A DNA stretch of 64,000 nucleotides from JACCTU01 sp963737405 (GTDB lineage Bacteria > Actinomycetota > Thermoleophilia > Gaiellales > Gaiellaceae). The stretch lies in the NCBI GenBank assembly GCA_963737405.1, contig CAVTSL010000009.1:186001-250000 (forward strand), in the 5' to 3' direction. A program made the translations under genes and the position numbers. The notes under the pieces are model-generated. The model worked only from the letters and a program-made list of their open reading frames with translations. It ran no database searches and was not told the origin of the DNA. Of the stretch, positions 41,086-49,129 are shown one piece after another; position 1 is the first letter of the stretch, and every line of letters starts with the position of its first letter.

Positions 41086-41611
41086 GCGCGGTGTGCAGCG
41101 CGACCGCTGCGTCCTCGTGGACCCCTTCGCCGTGCCCGGTCAGGATGTGCTCCGGATACACGCGCCGGAGCGAGCGCGGCGGCAGCGGGCGCAGAAACGG
41201 ATGCAGCCCGATGGGCTCGCCCGGCGCGCGGAAGTAGCCGACCGTGCCGAGCGCGTCGGCGAGGACGAGCACGCGCCGCTCGGGCCACCACAGCGCGACC
41301 TCCCTCCAGAAGCGGTTCTTCAGCACCGGAAGGAACTCGAACGGTGCGCCTTCCACCCGCTCCGGGACGACGTGGTGCGGAACGTCGAGCGTCGCAGCCT
41401 CCGCCGCACAGTCGCGGTTGTGGCGGTCGAGCAGCTGGAGGACGCCGCGCGGCTCGCCGAGCTCGCGCGCACGCTGCTCGGCCGCCGGCCAGGCGACCGG
41501 ATCGATCAGCCACACGCCGCCGTCGGCCACGAGTGCGTGCGACGTGCGTCGGATCGGATCGTCGTCGTCGATCCAGCCGAAGCCGAACTCCTGCTCGTCA
41601 CAGAAGCGCAT
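41027..41611 (-). CDS. Metallo-beta-lactamase-fold-like protein with a degenerate metal site
   Basis: 194 residues from ATG 41611. The fold is suggested by TSHALVADGGVWLIDPVAWP, then LLDRHNRDCAAEAATLDVPH in the place of the H-x-H-x-D-H motif, ALWWPERRVLVLADALGTVG (the usual G-D-A-L-F region) and HILTGHGEGVHEDAAVALHT (G-H-G motif). The first metal-site histidines are changed to Asp and Asn, so hydrolase activity may be lost. It is 2 bp downstream of the DUF6328 gene on its strand and overlaps the end of the OLD-like gene by 59 bp, convergently. Confidence 0.6.
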   Translation of the reverse strand: MRFCDEQEFGFGWIDDDDPIRRTSHALVADGGVWLIDPVAWPAAEQRARELGEPRGVLQLLDRHNRDCAAEAATLDVPHHVVPERVEGAPFEFLPVLKNRFWREVALWWPERRVLVLADALGTVGYFRAPGEPIGLHPFLRPLPPRSLRRVYPEHILTGHGEGVHEDAAVALHTALRTSRRRLPAALWASVRKR

Positions 41612-41613
41612 CG

Positions 41614-42072
41614 CTAGCCCCGCTCGACGCGCCGCCAGAGCGGCAGGCCGTACCAGAACCACGCGAAGACGACGGCGACGGCGCTCGTGACGACCGCGGA
41701 CACGAGCGCGCCGAACACGGTGTCGGTGACGAGGTAGACGGCGGCGGTCATCCCGACCGCCACGCACCCCGTGCCGGCGATCGCGAGGCGGTTCGACGTG
41801 CGCAGGAGCTGCTCCTTGTCGTGCTCGCGCCAGCGAATCCGGTGGTACGTCGTGGGCGCGATCAACAGAACCGTGCCGAGCGCGGCGGCGAGGAGCGCGA
41901 CCATGTACGCGTACTTCTGCGACTCGTCGACCTTCTCCCAGCCGTTCGTGAACGGGACGGCGAGCAGGAACGCGAACAGCACCTGCACGCCGGGGAGTGC
42001 GACGCGAAGCTCGTTCAGGAACTCGATCAGCTCGCGGTCGAGGTCCTCGTTGTCGCGCTGCTCCGGCGGCAC
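41614..42072 (-). CDS. DUF6328-like membrane protein
   Basis: 152 residues. The charged N-terminus DNEDLDRELIEFLNELRVAL precedes four helices: VQVLFAFLLAVPFTNGW, YMVALLAAALGTVLLIAPTT, LAIAGTGCVAVGMTAAVYLV and ALVSAVVTSAVAVVFAWFWY. The signature around ELRVALPGVQVLFAFLLAVP is that of DUF6328 proteins, small membrane proteins of unknown role in actinobacteria. It forms a tight pair with the MBL-like gene and follows pdxH on the same strand by 10 bp. Confidence 0.75.
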   Translation of the reverse strand: MPPEQRDNEDLDRELIEFLNELRVALPGVQVLFAFLLAVPFTNGWEKVDESQKYAYMVALLAAALGTVLLIAPTTYHRIRWREHDKEQLLRTSNRLAIAGTGCVAVGMTAAVYLVTDTVFGALVSAVVTSAVAVVFAWFWYGLPLWRRVERG

Positions 42073-42082
42073 GCGGCGAAGC

Positions 42083-42664
42083 TTACGGAGCGAGTCGTTC
42101 GCGCACCCACGCGTCGCCGTCCCGCCGGTAGCGGAGGCGGTCGTGCAGGCGGTCGTCGCGGTGCTGCCAGAACTCCCACGTGGCGGGCTCGAGCCGGAAG
42201 CCTCCCCAGGCGGCGGGCCGCGGCGGCTCGTCGCCGTGCCGCTCGCGCAGCTCCGCGACGCGCTGCTCGAGCTCGGCGCGGTCCGCGACGACGCGGCTCT
42301 GAGGCGACGCGGCGGCGCTGACCCTGCTTCCGGGCGGCCGCGTCGCCCAGTACGCGTCCGACTCGGCCGCGTCGATCCGCTCGACGGCGCCCTCCACGCG
42401 GACCTGGCGGCCGAGCGCAGGCCAGTAGAGCAGGAGCGCGGCGCGCGGGTTCGCGGCGAGCTCGGCGCCCTTCCGGCTCTCGTAGCCGGTGAAGAAGGTC
42501 AGCCCCCGCTCGTCCGCGCTCTTCAGCAGCACCATCCGGACCGACGGAGCCCCGTCCGGGGTGGCGGTGGCGAGGGCGACCGCCTCGAGCGGCTCCTCGG
42601 CGAGCCACGACCGGAGCTGCTCGAGCGGGTCGTCCGCCGCGTCCTGCTCTCGAAGCTCCGGCAC
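42083..42664 (-). CDS. pdxH: Pyridoxamine 5'-phosphate oxidase
   Basis: 193 residues from GTG 42664; an in-frame ATG at 42724 would run through the divergent promoter and is rejected. FMN- and substrate-binding residues are seen in ATPDGAPSVRMVLLKSADER, GLTFFTGYESRKGAELAANP, RQVRVEGAVERID, SDAYWATRPPGSRVSAAASP and the C-terminal WEFWQHRDDRLHDRLRYRR, which carries the R-L-H-D-R motif. It oxidises pyridoxamine/pyridoxine 5'-phosphate to PLP. It is divergent from ArsR copy 2, with the operator between. Confidence 0.88.
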   Translation of the reverse strand: MPELREQDAADDPLEQLRSWLAEEPLEAVALATATPDGAPSVRMVLLKSADERGLTFFTGYESRKGAELAANPRAALLLYWPALGRQVRVEGAVERIDAAESDAYWATRPPGSRVSAAASPQSRVVADRAELEQRVAELRERHGDEPPRPAAWGGFRLEPATWEFWQHRDDRLHDRLRYRRDGDAWVRERLAP

Positions 42665-42682
42665 GGCGGCGAGCCTACCGCC

Positions 42683-42714
42683 TTGACTTGCGATCTCAGT
42701 AAGCCTATGCTTAC
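42683..42714 (+). promoter_or_regulatory. Promoter and palindromic operator of ArsR-AHSA1 (copy 2)
   Basis: TTGACT (42683-42688), 17 bp, then TATGCT (42706-42711): a good -35/-10 pair that would start transcription about 5 bases before ATG 42723. The palindrome GTAAGC-CTAT-GCTTAC (42699-42714) covers the spacer end and the -10, so a bound repressor would block the polymerase. Same GTAAG/CTTAC halves as in copy 1. Confidence 0.7.
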
Positions 42715-42722
42715 CGTTAGTC

Positions 42723-43040
42723 ATGGCTTACGCATTGGCACTGGACGCGCTCGGCGACGGGACGCGCCGCGAGATCCTCGAGCGGCTCCGCCGCGGCCCG
42801 CGCGCCGTCGGCGAGCTCGCCGCGGAGCTGCCGGTCAGCCGGCCGGCCGTCTCGCAGCACCTGCGCGTCCTGAAGGAGGCGGGCCTCGTGACCGAACGGA
42901 GGAACGGCACGCGCCGGCTGTACCGGGTCGACACTGACGGCCTGGCCGAGGTGCGCGACTACTTGGAGAGCTTCTGGTCCGACGTGCTGGCCGCCTTCGA
43001 GGCCGCCGCCGAGGCCGAGGCGGAACAGGAGGACGAATGA
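42723..43040 (+). CDS. ArsR-family winged-helix repressor (copy 2)
   Basis: 105 residues: GDGTRREILERLRRGPRAVG, the recognition helix VSRPAVSQHLRVLKEAGLVT and the wing ERRNGTRRLYRVDTDGL. It shares LKEAGLVTERRNGTRRLYRV exactly with copy 1 (14700-15020). No metal-binding cysteines, so probably the SdpR-like class that controls AHSA1 partners. The stop overlaps the AHSA1 start (ATGA, 43037-43040). Apparently leaderless, with its own palindrome on the promoter. Confidence 0.9.
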   Translation: MAYALALDALGDGTRREILERLRRGPRAVGELAAELPVSRPAVSQHLRVLKEAGLVTERRNGTRRLYRVDTDGLAEVRDYLESFWSDVLAAFEAAAEAEAEQEDE

Positions 43041-43474
43041 CGACGCAGGCGACGGAGACCGGGGCGATCCGAAAGAGCGTGATCGTCCCACTCCCGGTCG
43101 AGAAGGCGTTCCGGCTCTTCACCGACGGGGTCAACTCGTGGTGGCCGTTCGAGTCGCACTCGATCGGCGGGGACAAGGTCGAGCGCGTGACGTTCGACCC
43201 CGAGGGGAAGCGCGTCTACGAGCGGCATCCGGACGGCACGGAGCACGACTGGGCCGACATCGACGCCTGGGAGCCGCCGAACCGGTTCCTGCTCAACTGG
43301 CGCGTCAACCCCGCCAAGCCGGCGACCGAGGTCGAGGTGCAGTTCACGGCGGAGGGCGACGAGACGCGCGTCGACCTCGAGCACCGCGGCTGGGAGAAGT
43401 CCGCCCCCGACGAGCGCTCGAGCTACGACACGGGCTGGGGCTTCGTGCTCGGCAAGTACGCCGGCTCGGCCTAG
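43037..43474 (+). CDS. AHSA1/SRPBCC-family protein paired with ArsR copy 2
   Basis: 145 residues: IRKSVIVPLPVEKAFRLFTD, VNSWWPFESHSIGGDKVERV, DAWEPPNRFLLNWRVNPAKP and TRVDLEHRGWEKSAPDERSS. This is the START-like fold of the activator of Hsp90 ATPase 1 type. Coupled to ArsR by ATGA. It diverges from the copy 1 AHSA1 more than the two ArsR proteins do from each other, so the pairs may respond to different ligands. Confidence 0.85.
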   Translation: MTTQATETGAIRKSVIVPLPVEKAFRLFTDGVNSWWPFESHSIGGDKVERVTFDPEGKRVYERHPDGTEHDWADIDAWEPPNRFLLNWRVNPAKPATEVEVQFTAEGDETRVDLEHRGWEKSAPDERSSYDTGWGFVLGKYAGSA

Positions 43475-44127
43475 CGAGCTTCCCGGAGCAGGGCTGCGAC
43501 CTCGGTGTGGCCCTGCTCCTCGGCGATCGAGAGCGCGGTGCGGCCGTCGTCGGTCGCGAGCGCCGGGTCGGCGCCGTGCTCGAGCAGGTCGGTCGCCATC
43601 GCGGTGTCGCCGGTTTGCCCCGCGGCGTGCAGTGCCGTGAAGCCGCCGCCCTGGCGCGCGTTCGGATCGGCGCCGGCCTCGAGCAGCAGGTGGACGATCC
43701 GCGCGCTCTCGGAGCTCGCGGCCGCGGCGCTGTGCAGCGGCGTCACGTCGCCGAACGTCGGCGAGACGGCATGCACGTCGGCACCCCGTTCGACGAGGAG
43801 CGCTGCCGTTTGCGGCTGGCCGAAGAACGCGGCGAAGTGGAGCGCGGTCGCGCGGTCGGCCGACCACGCGTTCGCGAGCGTCGCGTCGGCGTCGAGGAGC
43901 TCGCGCAGGACGCCGGTCTCGCCGAGCGTCGCCGCCTCGAAGACGTCGATCTCGGCTCGTGCATCTCTGAGCGCCGCCGTCAGCTCCGGCGGCGCGCCGT
44001 GGTAGCGCGAGAGCATGAGCGCCGAGACCCCGTTCTCGTCGCGCGCATCCGGGTTCGCCGGTGCGAGCTCCCGCACGCGGTTCACGTCGCCCTCCTTGAC
44101 CGCCTGGACGAGCTCGTCCGACTCCAT
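43471..44127 (-). CDS. Ankyrin-repeat protein
   Basis: 218 residues, five to six ankyrin repeats: DELVQAVKEGDVNRVRELAP, EIDVFEAATLGETGVLRELL, RATALHFAAFFGQPQTAALL, DVTPLHSAAAASSESARIVH, GFTALHAAGQTGDTAMATDL and GRTALSIAEEQGHTEVAALL. The G-x-T-x-L-H pattern is clear in three. No signal or catalytic domain, so a cytoplasmic protein-binding scaffold. It is divergent from marR, with a perfect palindrome filling the 21-bp gap, so it is probably a MarR target. The partner is unknown. Confidence 0.88.
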   Translation of the reverse strand: MESDELVQAVKEGDVNRVRELAPANPDARDENGVSALMLSRYHGAPPELTAALRDARAEIDVFEAATLGETGVLRELLDADATLANAWSADRATALHFAAFFGQPQTAALLVERGADVHAVSPTFGDVTPLHSAAAASSESARIVHLLLEAGADPNARQGGGFTALHAAGQTGDTAMATDLLEHGADPALATDDGRTALSIAEEQGHTEVAALLREAR

Positions 44128-44128
44128 G

Positions 44129-44147
44129 CTTAGTTAGACTAACTAAG
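44129..44147. promoter_or_regulatory. 19-bp palindrome between marR and the ankyrin gene
   Basis: CTTAGTTAG-A-CTAACTAAG, perfect 9-bp arms centred on 44138. It fills almost the whole 21-bp gap between the two divergent start codons (44127 and 44149). This is the typical form of a MarR-dimer operator and would control both genes. Confidence 0.75.
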
Positions 44148-44148
44148 T

Positions 44149-44589
44149 ATGTCTTCGCGTGCAACCGCTGACCGCCTGCACTCCGCGGCGATCCATCTGC
44201 TGCGGAACGTGCGCGCGTCGGACGTCGAGACGGGCCTCAGTCCCGCCCGCCTCTCGGTGCTGTCGGTCCTCGTGTTCGGCGGTGCGAGGACGCCGAGCGA
44301 GCTCGCGGCGGCCGAGCAGGTGCGGCTGCCCACGATCAGCGCGCTCGTGCGCGGTCTCGAGGAAGACGGGCTCGTTCGCCGTGCCCCCGACCCGGACGAT
44401 CGGCGCGCCGTCCGCCTGAGCGCGACGCCGAAGGGCCGACGGATCCTGCAGCGCGGCCGCGAGCGGCGGCTCGACAACCTCGAGGAGCTGCTCGAGCCGC
44501 TGAGCCGCGAGGAGCTGCGGACGCTCGCCGAGGCGTCCGAGATCCTCGAGCGCGCGATCAGCGGAAGAGGTCGCGCTCCGGCGGCATGA
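44149..44589 (+). CDS. MarR-family transcriptional regulator
   Basis: 146 residues: LHSAAIHLLRNVRASDVETG, LSPARLSVLSVLVFGGARTP, the recognition helix VRLPTISALVRGLEEDGLVR, the wing PDPDDRRAVRLSATPKGRRI, and C-terminal dimerisation helices LEPLSREELRTLAEASEILE. The D-x-R wing (DPDDRRA) is conserved. The start is two bases beyond the palindrome, so leaderless translation is likely. The 3' end overlaps cofE convergently by 32 bp. The effector is unknown; MarR proteins often sense phenolics or oxidants. Confidence 0.9.
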   Translation: MSSRATADRLHSAAIHLLRNVRASDVETGLSPARLSVLSVLVFGGARTPSELAAAEQVRLPTISALVRGLEEDGLVRRAPDPDDRRAVRLSATPKGRRILQRGRERRLDNLEELLEPLSREELRTLAEASEILERAISGRGRAPAA

Positions 44590-45277
44590 CGAGCTCGCGG
44601 GCACTTGCTTCGCCGGCGACGTCGAGGCCACGGATCACCGCGACGGGGATCCCGTCGGCCTTGCCCATCACGAGCTGAGCCGCGCCGGCGAGCTCGTCGG
44701 CGACCGCGATCTGGGTCGAGCGCAGCTCGTAGCCGATCCGGTCGCGCGTGCCGCGCAGGTCCTCGAGAACGCGGATGCCCGCGGCGCCGATCGCGACATC
44801 CGTCGTGCCCGTCCGCCACGGACGCCCGAACGAGTCGCTGACGACGACACCGACGGTCTTGCCGGTCAGGTCGCGGAGCCGGTCGCGGATCCTCGCCGCG
44901 GATGCGTCGGGGTCGAGCGGCAGCAGCACGAGCATCCCCGGCTCCGGCGCGTTCGAGGCGTCGACCCCGGCCGAGGCGCAGATGAACCCGTGCCGCGTCT
45001 GCACGATCAGGAGCGGCGGCCTGATGCGCACGATCTCGACGGCCTCGCGGAGGATCGCCTCGGTGCGCCGCGGGTCGTCGTCCTCCGCGAGCTCGAGCGC
45101 ACGGGCCGACGGCTCCAGCTCGTCGAGGCGGACGACGCGGCCCTCCGCCTTCGAGACCGCCTTCTGCGCGACGACGAGGACGTCGCCGTCCTCGAGCTCG
45201 ACGCGCTCGGCGATCATCGCGCCGAGGTCGTCGCCTTCGCGGATCTCGGGGAGACCCGTGACGGGAAGGACGTTCAC
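44558..45277 (-). CDS. cofE: Coenzyme F420-0:L-glutamate ligase
   Basis: 239 residues from GTG 45277, the length of single-domain CofE (the FbiB C-terminal FMN-binding domain is absent). Motifs are VLPVTGLPEIREGDDLGAMI, DGDVLVVAQKAVSKAEGRVV (GTP/metal-binding region), RHGFICASAGVDASNAPEPG, VGVVVSDSFGRPWRTGTTDV and IGAAGIRVLEDLRGTRDRIG. It adds glutamates to F420-0 in a GTP-dependent way. It is the last gene of the F420 cassette; its GTG overlaps the upstream stop (45274-45277). Confidence 0.93.
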   Translation of the reverse strand: MNVLPVTGLPEIREGDDLGAMIAERVELEDGDVLVVAQKAVSKAEGRVVRLDELEPSARALELAEDDDPRRTEAILREAVEIVRIRPPLLIVQTRHGFICASAGVDASNAPEPGMLVLLPLDPDASAARIRDRLRDLTGKTVGVVVSDSFGRPWRTGTTDVAIGAAGIRVLEDLRGTRDRIGYELRSTQIAVADELAGAAQLVMGKADGIPVAVIRGLDVAGEASARELVMPPERDLFR

Positions 45278-45858
45278 ACGCCCGTGAGCCGGATGCCCGC
45301 GTGCGCCTTGTAGCGCTTGTTGACCGCGACGATCACGCCGGTGAGCCCCTCGAGCGCGCGCGCGTTCGCGAGCGGGCCCGCGTCGAAGGCGCGGCCCTCG
45401 ACGGCGCGGCCGGCGAGCTCGAGCGCGAGCGACTTCGCGTCGTCGTCGTCGCCGCAGACGAGCGCGTCCTGTTCGTGGCCGATCGTGCGCGCCGCGACGG
45501 TGTGCAGGCCCGCGGCGACAGGAGCATCGAGGACGTCGGCGACCTGCTCCGCGAGCGAGGGGACGCGCTCGATGCGGAGCTCGCTCGCCACGCAGAGGAG
45601 GGGCGTGGTGCCGATCGCCGAGCTGAGCGATTTCGCGCGTGTCGAGCGCCGCCGACGCTTGGCAGGCGAGCACGATGAGGTCGACGCCCGCGACCGCGTC
45701 GTCGTTGCGCGCGCCGGAAACGCCGAGCTCCGCGGCGATCCGTCCGCGCGCGCTCGGCGTCGCGCGAGCCGATCACGACAGTCGTCGCCCTGCTCGGCGA
45801 GACGGCGCGCGAGCGCCGAGCCGAACTTCCCGGTGCCCCCGAGGATCGCGACCTTCAC
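45274..45858 (-). CDS. NADPH-dependent F420 reductase-like protein, with about three frameshifts
   Basis: From GTG 45858 the reading begins VKVAILGGTGKFGSALARRL, the nucleotide-binding motif of F420:NADP+ oxidoreductases (NpdG/Fno). The frame then moves at about 45783 to VVIGSRDAERAR, at about 45750 to IAAELGVSGARNDDAVAGVD and LIVLACQASA, and at about 45620 back to AIGTTPLLCVASELRIERVP. The last part reads LAEQVADVLDAPVAAGLHTV, GHEQDALVCGDDDDAKSLAL and VIVAVNKRYKAHAGIRLTGV, all typical of this family. The roughly 194-residue protein would be complete if the indels were removed. It overlaps cofD and cofE by GTGA junctions. Confidence 0.72.
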   Translation of the reverse strand: MKVAILGGTGKFGSALARRLAEQGDDCRDRLARRRARADGSPRSSAFPARATTTRSRASTSSCSPAKRRRRSTRAKSLSSAIGTTPLLCVASELRIERVPSLAEQVADVLDAPVAAGLHTVAARTIGHEQDALVCGDDDDAKSLALELAGRAVEGRAFDAGPLANARALEGLTGVIVAVNKRYKAHAGIRLTGV

Positions 45859-46766
45859 GCGGCGAGGACCGCCTCGGCGAGGCGGCGGCGCGCGTCGCGG
45901 TCCGACATCAGCGTCTTCGTCACCACGGGTCTCACGGCGAGATTCTCCATGTCGCGCGCGTCGGCCTCGTCGACGACCAGCACGTCGATCAGGTCGCCGT
46001 AGCAGGACGCCACGTGCGCGGGGGTCGTGCCGCCGGCGAGGCGCGCGAGCATCCGGTCGGCCGGGCCCTTGACCGCGCGGCCGCCGATGAGCGGGCTGAC
46101 CGCGACGGCCGGAGCGTTGCGGCCGCGGATCGCCTCCTCGATCCCGGCGACGGCGAGGATCGGCCCGATGCTCACGTAGGGGTTGCTCGGTGCGAACAGG
46201 ATCACGTCGGCTGCCTCCAGCGCCTCGAGGACGCCGGGCGCAGGTCGGGCCGCGTCGGCTCCCTCGTAGCGGACGGCGTCGACCTCGTCGCGGTGCCCGC
46301 GCGCGACGAACCACGTCTGGAACGGGAATGTCCCCGCCGGGGTCTGGATCCAGGTTCGGAGCGGGTCGTCGGTCGCGGGGAGCAGGGTCAGGCCGAGCCC
46401 GAGCGCCTCGACGAGGCGTGCGGTCACCTCGGTGAGCGTTGCGCCTTCGCGGAGTGCCTGCGTCCGGACGAGGTGGAGCCCGAGGTCGCGGTCGCCGAGC
46501 CGGAACCAGGACTCGCCGCCGATGCCCGCCACCGTCTCGAGCGCGTTCCACGTCTCGTCCGCGCGTCCCCAGCCGCGCTCCTCGTCGGCGAGTCCCGCGA
46601 GCGCGTAGAGGATGCTGTCGAGGTCGGGCGAGACGGAGAGGCCGAGCACCTCGAGGTCGTCGCCGACGTTCCCGATCACCGTCACGTCGCTTGGATCGAC
46701 GACGTCGACGAGGCCGCGGAGGAACCGCGCGCCGCCGACGCCGCCGCTGAGGACGACCACCTTCAT
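45855..46766 (-). CDS. cofD: 2-phospho-L-lactate transferase (F420 biosynthesis)
   Basis: 303 residues. It starts MKVVVLSGGVGGARFLRGLV, with the G-G-V-G-G-A-R/K motif of CofD, then VIGNVGDDLEVLGLSVSPDL, WFRLGDRDLGLHLVRTQALR, ILFAPSNPYVSIGPILAVAG and VAVSPLIGGRAVKGPADRML. These are the deazaflavin- and phosphate-binding segments. It moves the 2-phospholactate (or phosphoenolpyruvate-derived) group to Fo, making F420-0. Called FbiA in mycobacteria. Its ATG overlaps the cofC stop (ATGA). Confidence 0.95.
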   Translation of the reverse strand: MKVVVLSGGVGGARFLRGLVDVVDPSDVTVIGNVGDDLEVLGLSVSPDLDSILYALAGLADEERGWGRADETWNALETVAGIGGESWFRLGDRDLGLHLVRTQALREGATLTEVTARLVEALGLGLTLLPATDDPLRTWIQTPAGTFPFQTWFVARGHRDEVDAVRYEGADAARPAPGVLEALEAADVILFAPSNPYVSIGPILAVAGIEEAIRGRNAPAVAVSPLIGGRAVKGPADRMLARLAGGTTPAHVASCYGDLIDVLVVDEADARDMENLAVRPVVTKTLMSDRDARRRLAEAVLAA

Positions 46767-47350
46767 CGCGTGTGCGCCGACATCGTCCGCGGCCCGACGC
46801 GGCGCTCGAGGCGCCGCAGGTCGTCGATCGAGTCGACGTCGTCGGCGAGGTTCGGGATCTCGGCCGGGACGACGTCGACGCCGAGTCGCTCGCCGTGGAG
46901 GCGGAAGCGCTCGGCGCTCCCGGGGCCGTAGAGCGGGGCGAAGAGCGACGCCTCGGAGAGACCGAGCGCATTCGTCGTGCCGTCGCGCGCCGCGACGAGT
47001 GCGAAACCGTTGTCGGGCGTCGCGTCGGCCAGCCGCTGCAGGTCGCGCGGCACGACGCAGGGAACGTCCGCGTTGACGACGAGCACCGGCCCGGCGACGT
47101 CACGAAGCGCGGCCGCGACCGCCGCTCCCTGCCCGTTGCCGGGGTCGTCGACGACGCGCGCGTCGTGCTCGTCGGCGACGCGCGCCGCGTCGTCGTCGGG
47201 CGTGACGACGACCGTCTCCCCCACCGATCGGCAGGCTGCGAGCACGTCTTCGAGCATGGCGAGCGCCAGTGCCTCGCGCTCGTCGTCCGGGAGCGGGCCG
47301 AGGCGCTGCTTGCCACCCGCCCCGCGGAACGGAACGACGATCGCCGCCAT
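46763..47350 (-). CDS. cofC: 2-phospho-L-lactate guanylyltransferase (F420 biosynthesis)
   Basis: 195 residues. GT-A-like nucleotidyltransferase: IVVPFRGAGGKQRLGPLPDD (P-loop-like, GKQRL), VVVTPDDDAARVADEHDARV, PVLVVNADVPCVVPRDLQRL (metal-binding D-x-D-like) and ALVAARDGTTNALGLSEASL. It makes the GDP-activated phospholactate or phosphoenolpyruvate used by CofD (called FbiD in mycobacteria). It leads the cassette cofC-cofD-npdG-like-cofE. Its start is 20 bp from the divergent PolX start at 47371. Confidence 0.92.
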   Translation of the reverse strand: MAAIVVPFRGAGGKQRLGPLPDDEREALALAMLEDVLAACRSVGETVVVTPDDDAARVADEHDARVVDDPGNGQGAAVAAALRDVAGPVLVVNADVPCVVPRDLQRLADATPDNGFALVAARDGTTNALGLSEASLFAPLYGPGSAERFRLHGERLGVDVVPAEIPNLADDVDSIDDLRRLERRVGPRTMSAHTR

Positions 47351-47370
47351 CGCTCGTGGAGACTATCCGC

Positions 47371-48995
47371 GTGGAGAACGCAGCGATTGCGGCTCAGCTC
47401 GAGGCGTTGGCGGCGCTGCTCGACCTGAACGGCGCGAGCTACTACACGTCGCGTGCATACCGGCGCGCGGCGGAGCTCATCCGCGAGACGCCGGCGCCGG
47501 TCGCGGACCTCGTGCGCGAGGGCCGCGTGCGGGAGCTGCGCGGGATCGGCCCCGGCATCGAGGCGCGCCTCCGCGAGCTCGTCGAGACCGGCCGGCTCGA
47601 GGAGCTTCGCGAGCTCGAGGACTCGCTCATGCCCGAGCTCGTCGGGCTGGGTCAGCTCATCGGCGTCGGGCCGAAGCGGATGCGGGAGCTCGCGCAGGCG
47701 CTCGGCGTGCGCACGACCGACGAGTTCCGCGCGGCGGTCGCGGAGGGTCGCCTCCGTTCGGTGCCCGGCGTCGGGCCGAAGACCGAGGCGAAGCTCAAGG
47801 CCGGGCTCGAACGTTCGTCGAAGCCGAGGCCGCGGCGGGGCCTGCTGCTCAACCGCGCGTGGGCGCTCGCAGGCGGCGTGGCCGACGCGCTGGGAGGGGA
47901 GGTCGCCGGCGATCCGCGGCGGTGGCGCGACTCGTCGGAGGACATCGCCGTCGTCGTGGCGGCCGACGAGCCCGGGCCCGTCGTCGATCGCTTCGAGGCC
48001 CTGACCGAGATCGTGTCGGTCGTCGAGCGGGAGGAGCGGCGCGTGATCGGCGTGACGGTCGAAGGCGTCCCGGTCGAGCTCGTCGTGTCGCCGCCGGAGT
48101 CGTTCGGCACGTCGCTCGTGCGGGCCACCGGATCGGCTCCGTACGTGGCGGAGCTGGAGCCGCTACCGGTCGGCGCGTCCGAGGAGGACGTGTACGAGGC
48201 GCTCGGGGTGCCGTGGTGCCCGCCGGAGCTCCGGGAGCGACCGCATCGCGACGAGCCGCCGCCGTTCCTCCTGCGGGGCGACGACGTGCGCGGCGACCTG
48301 CACGTCCACACGACGTGGTCGGACGGTAGGGCGAGCGTGCTCGAGATGGGCGGCGGCCGCGATCGCGCTCGGGTACGAGTACCTCGCGATCTGCGACCAC
48401 ACGGTGAGCGTGCGGGTCGTGCCGGGCCTCGACGCCGACGCCGTGCGCCGGCAGGCCGACGAGATCGCGGAGGCGAACGAGCGGCTCGCGCCGTTCCGCG
48501 TCCTCCGCGGGATCGAGTGCGACATCCTCGCGGACGGGTCGCTCGACCTTCCCGACGACGTGCTCGCCGAGCTCGACTGGGTACAGCTGTCGCTGCACGC
48601 CGGCCAGAGGCAGGCCGGGCCGGAGCTGACGCGGAAGGTGACGGAGGCGATGCGGCATCCCGCCGTCAGGTGCCTCTCGCACCCGACGGGGCGGCTGATC
48701 AACCACCGGCCGCCGAACGCACTCGACCTCGAGCAGGCGTTCGAGGTCGCGGTCGAGGAGGGCGTGGCGATCGAGGTGAACGGGCTCCCCGCCCGGCTCG
48801 ACCTGCGCGACGAGCACGTGCGCCGGGCGATCGAGGCGGGCGTTCAGATCTGCGTCAACACGGACGCGCACTCGGTCCGGGGTCTCGGGAACATGCAGGC
48901 TCGCGGTCGCGACGGCACGGCGCGGCGCGGCTCAGGTCGGGGACGTGCTGAACACGAAGCCGCTCGAGCAGGTGCTGGCGCTCCGCCGGCGCTGA
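47371..48995 (+). CDS. polX: PolX-type DNA polymerase with PHP domain, two frameshifts
   Basis: The start is GTG 47371 (GTG 47356 is in frame). The N-terminus LEALAALLDLNGASYYTSRA and YRRAAELIRETPAPVADLVR is the PolX helix-hairpin-helix domain, with RELRGIGPGIEARLRELVET and RSVPGVGPKTEAKLKAGLER as HhH motifs. A polymerase-like domain (residues 150-300) has lost clear catalytic Asp pairs. The PHP domain begins GDLHVHTTWSDGRASVLEM; one extra G at 48348-48350 shifts the frame to AAAIALGYEYLAICDHTVSV, IECDILADGSLDLPDDVLAE and NTDAHSVRGLGNMQ. A second shift near 48898 leads to VGDVLNTKPLEQVLALRRR. PolX is a repair polymerase/nuclease. Confidence 0.8.
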
Positions 48996-49129
48996 GCACG
49001 AATCGTCACGAACTCGGCGCAGTGTCGTCGCAGACTCGTGACGGTTGGAGCGGTAGCGTCCGCAGCGGGAGGCGGGTGGAACACCACTCCCCACCCCAAG
49101 GGGCGGGGAACGGCCTCAGGTCGGGGGCG

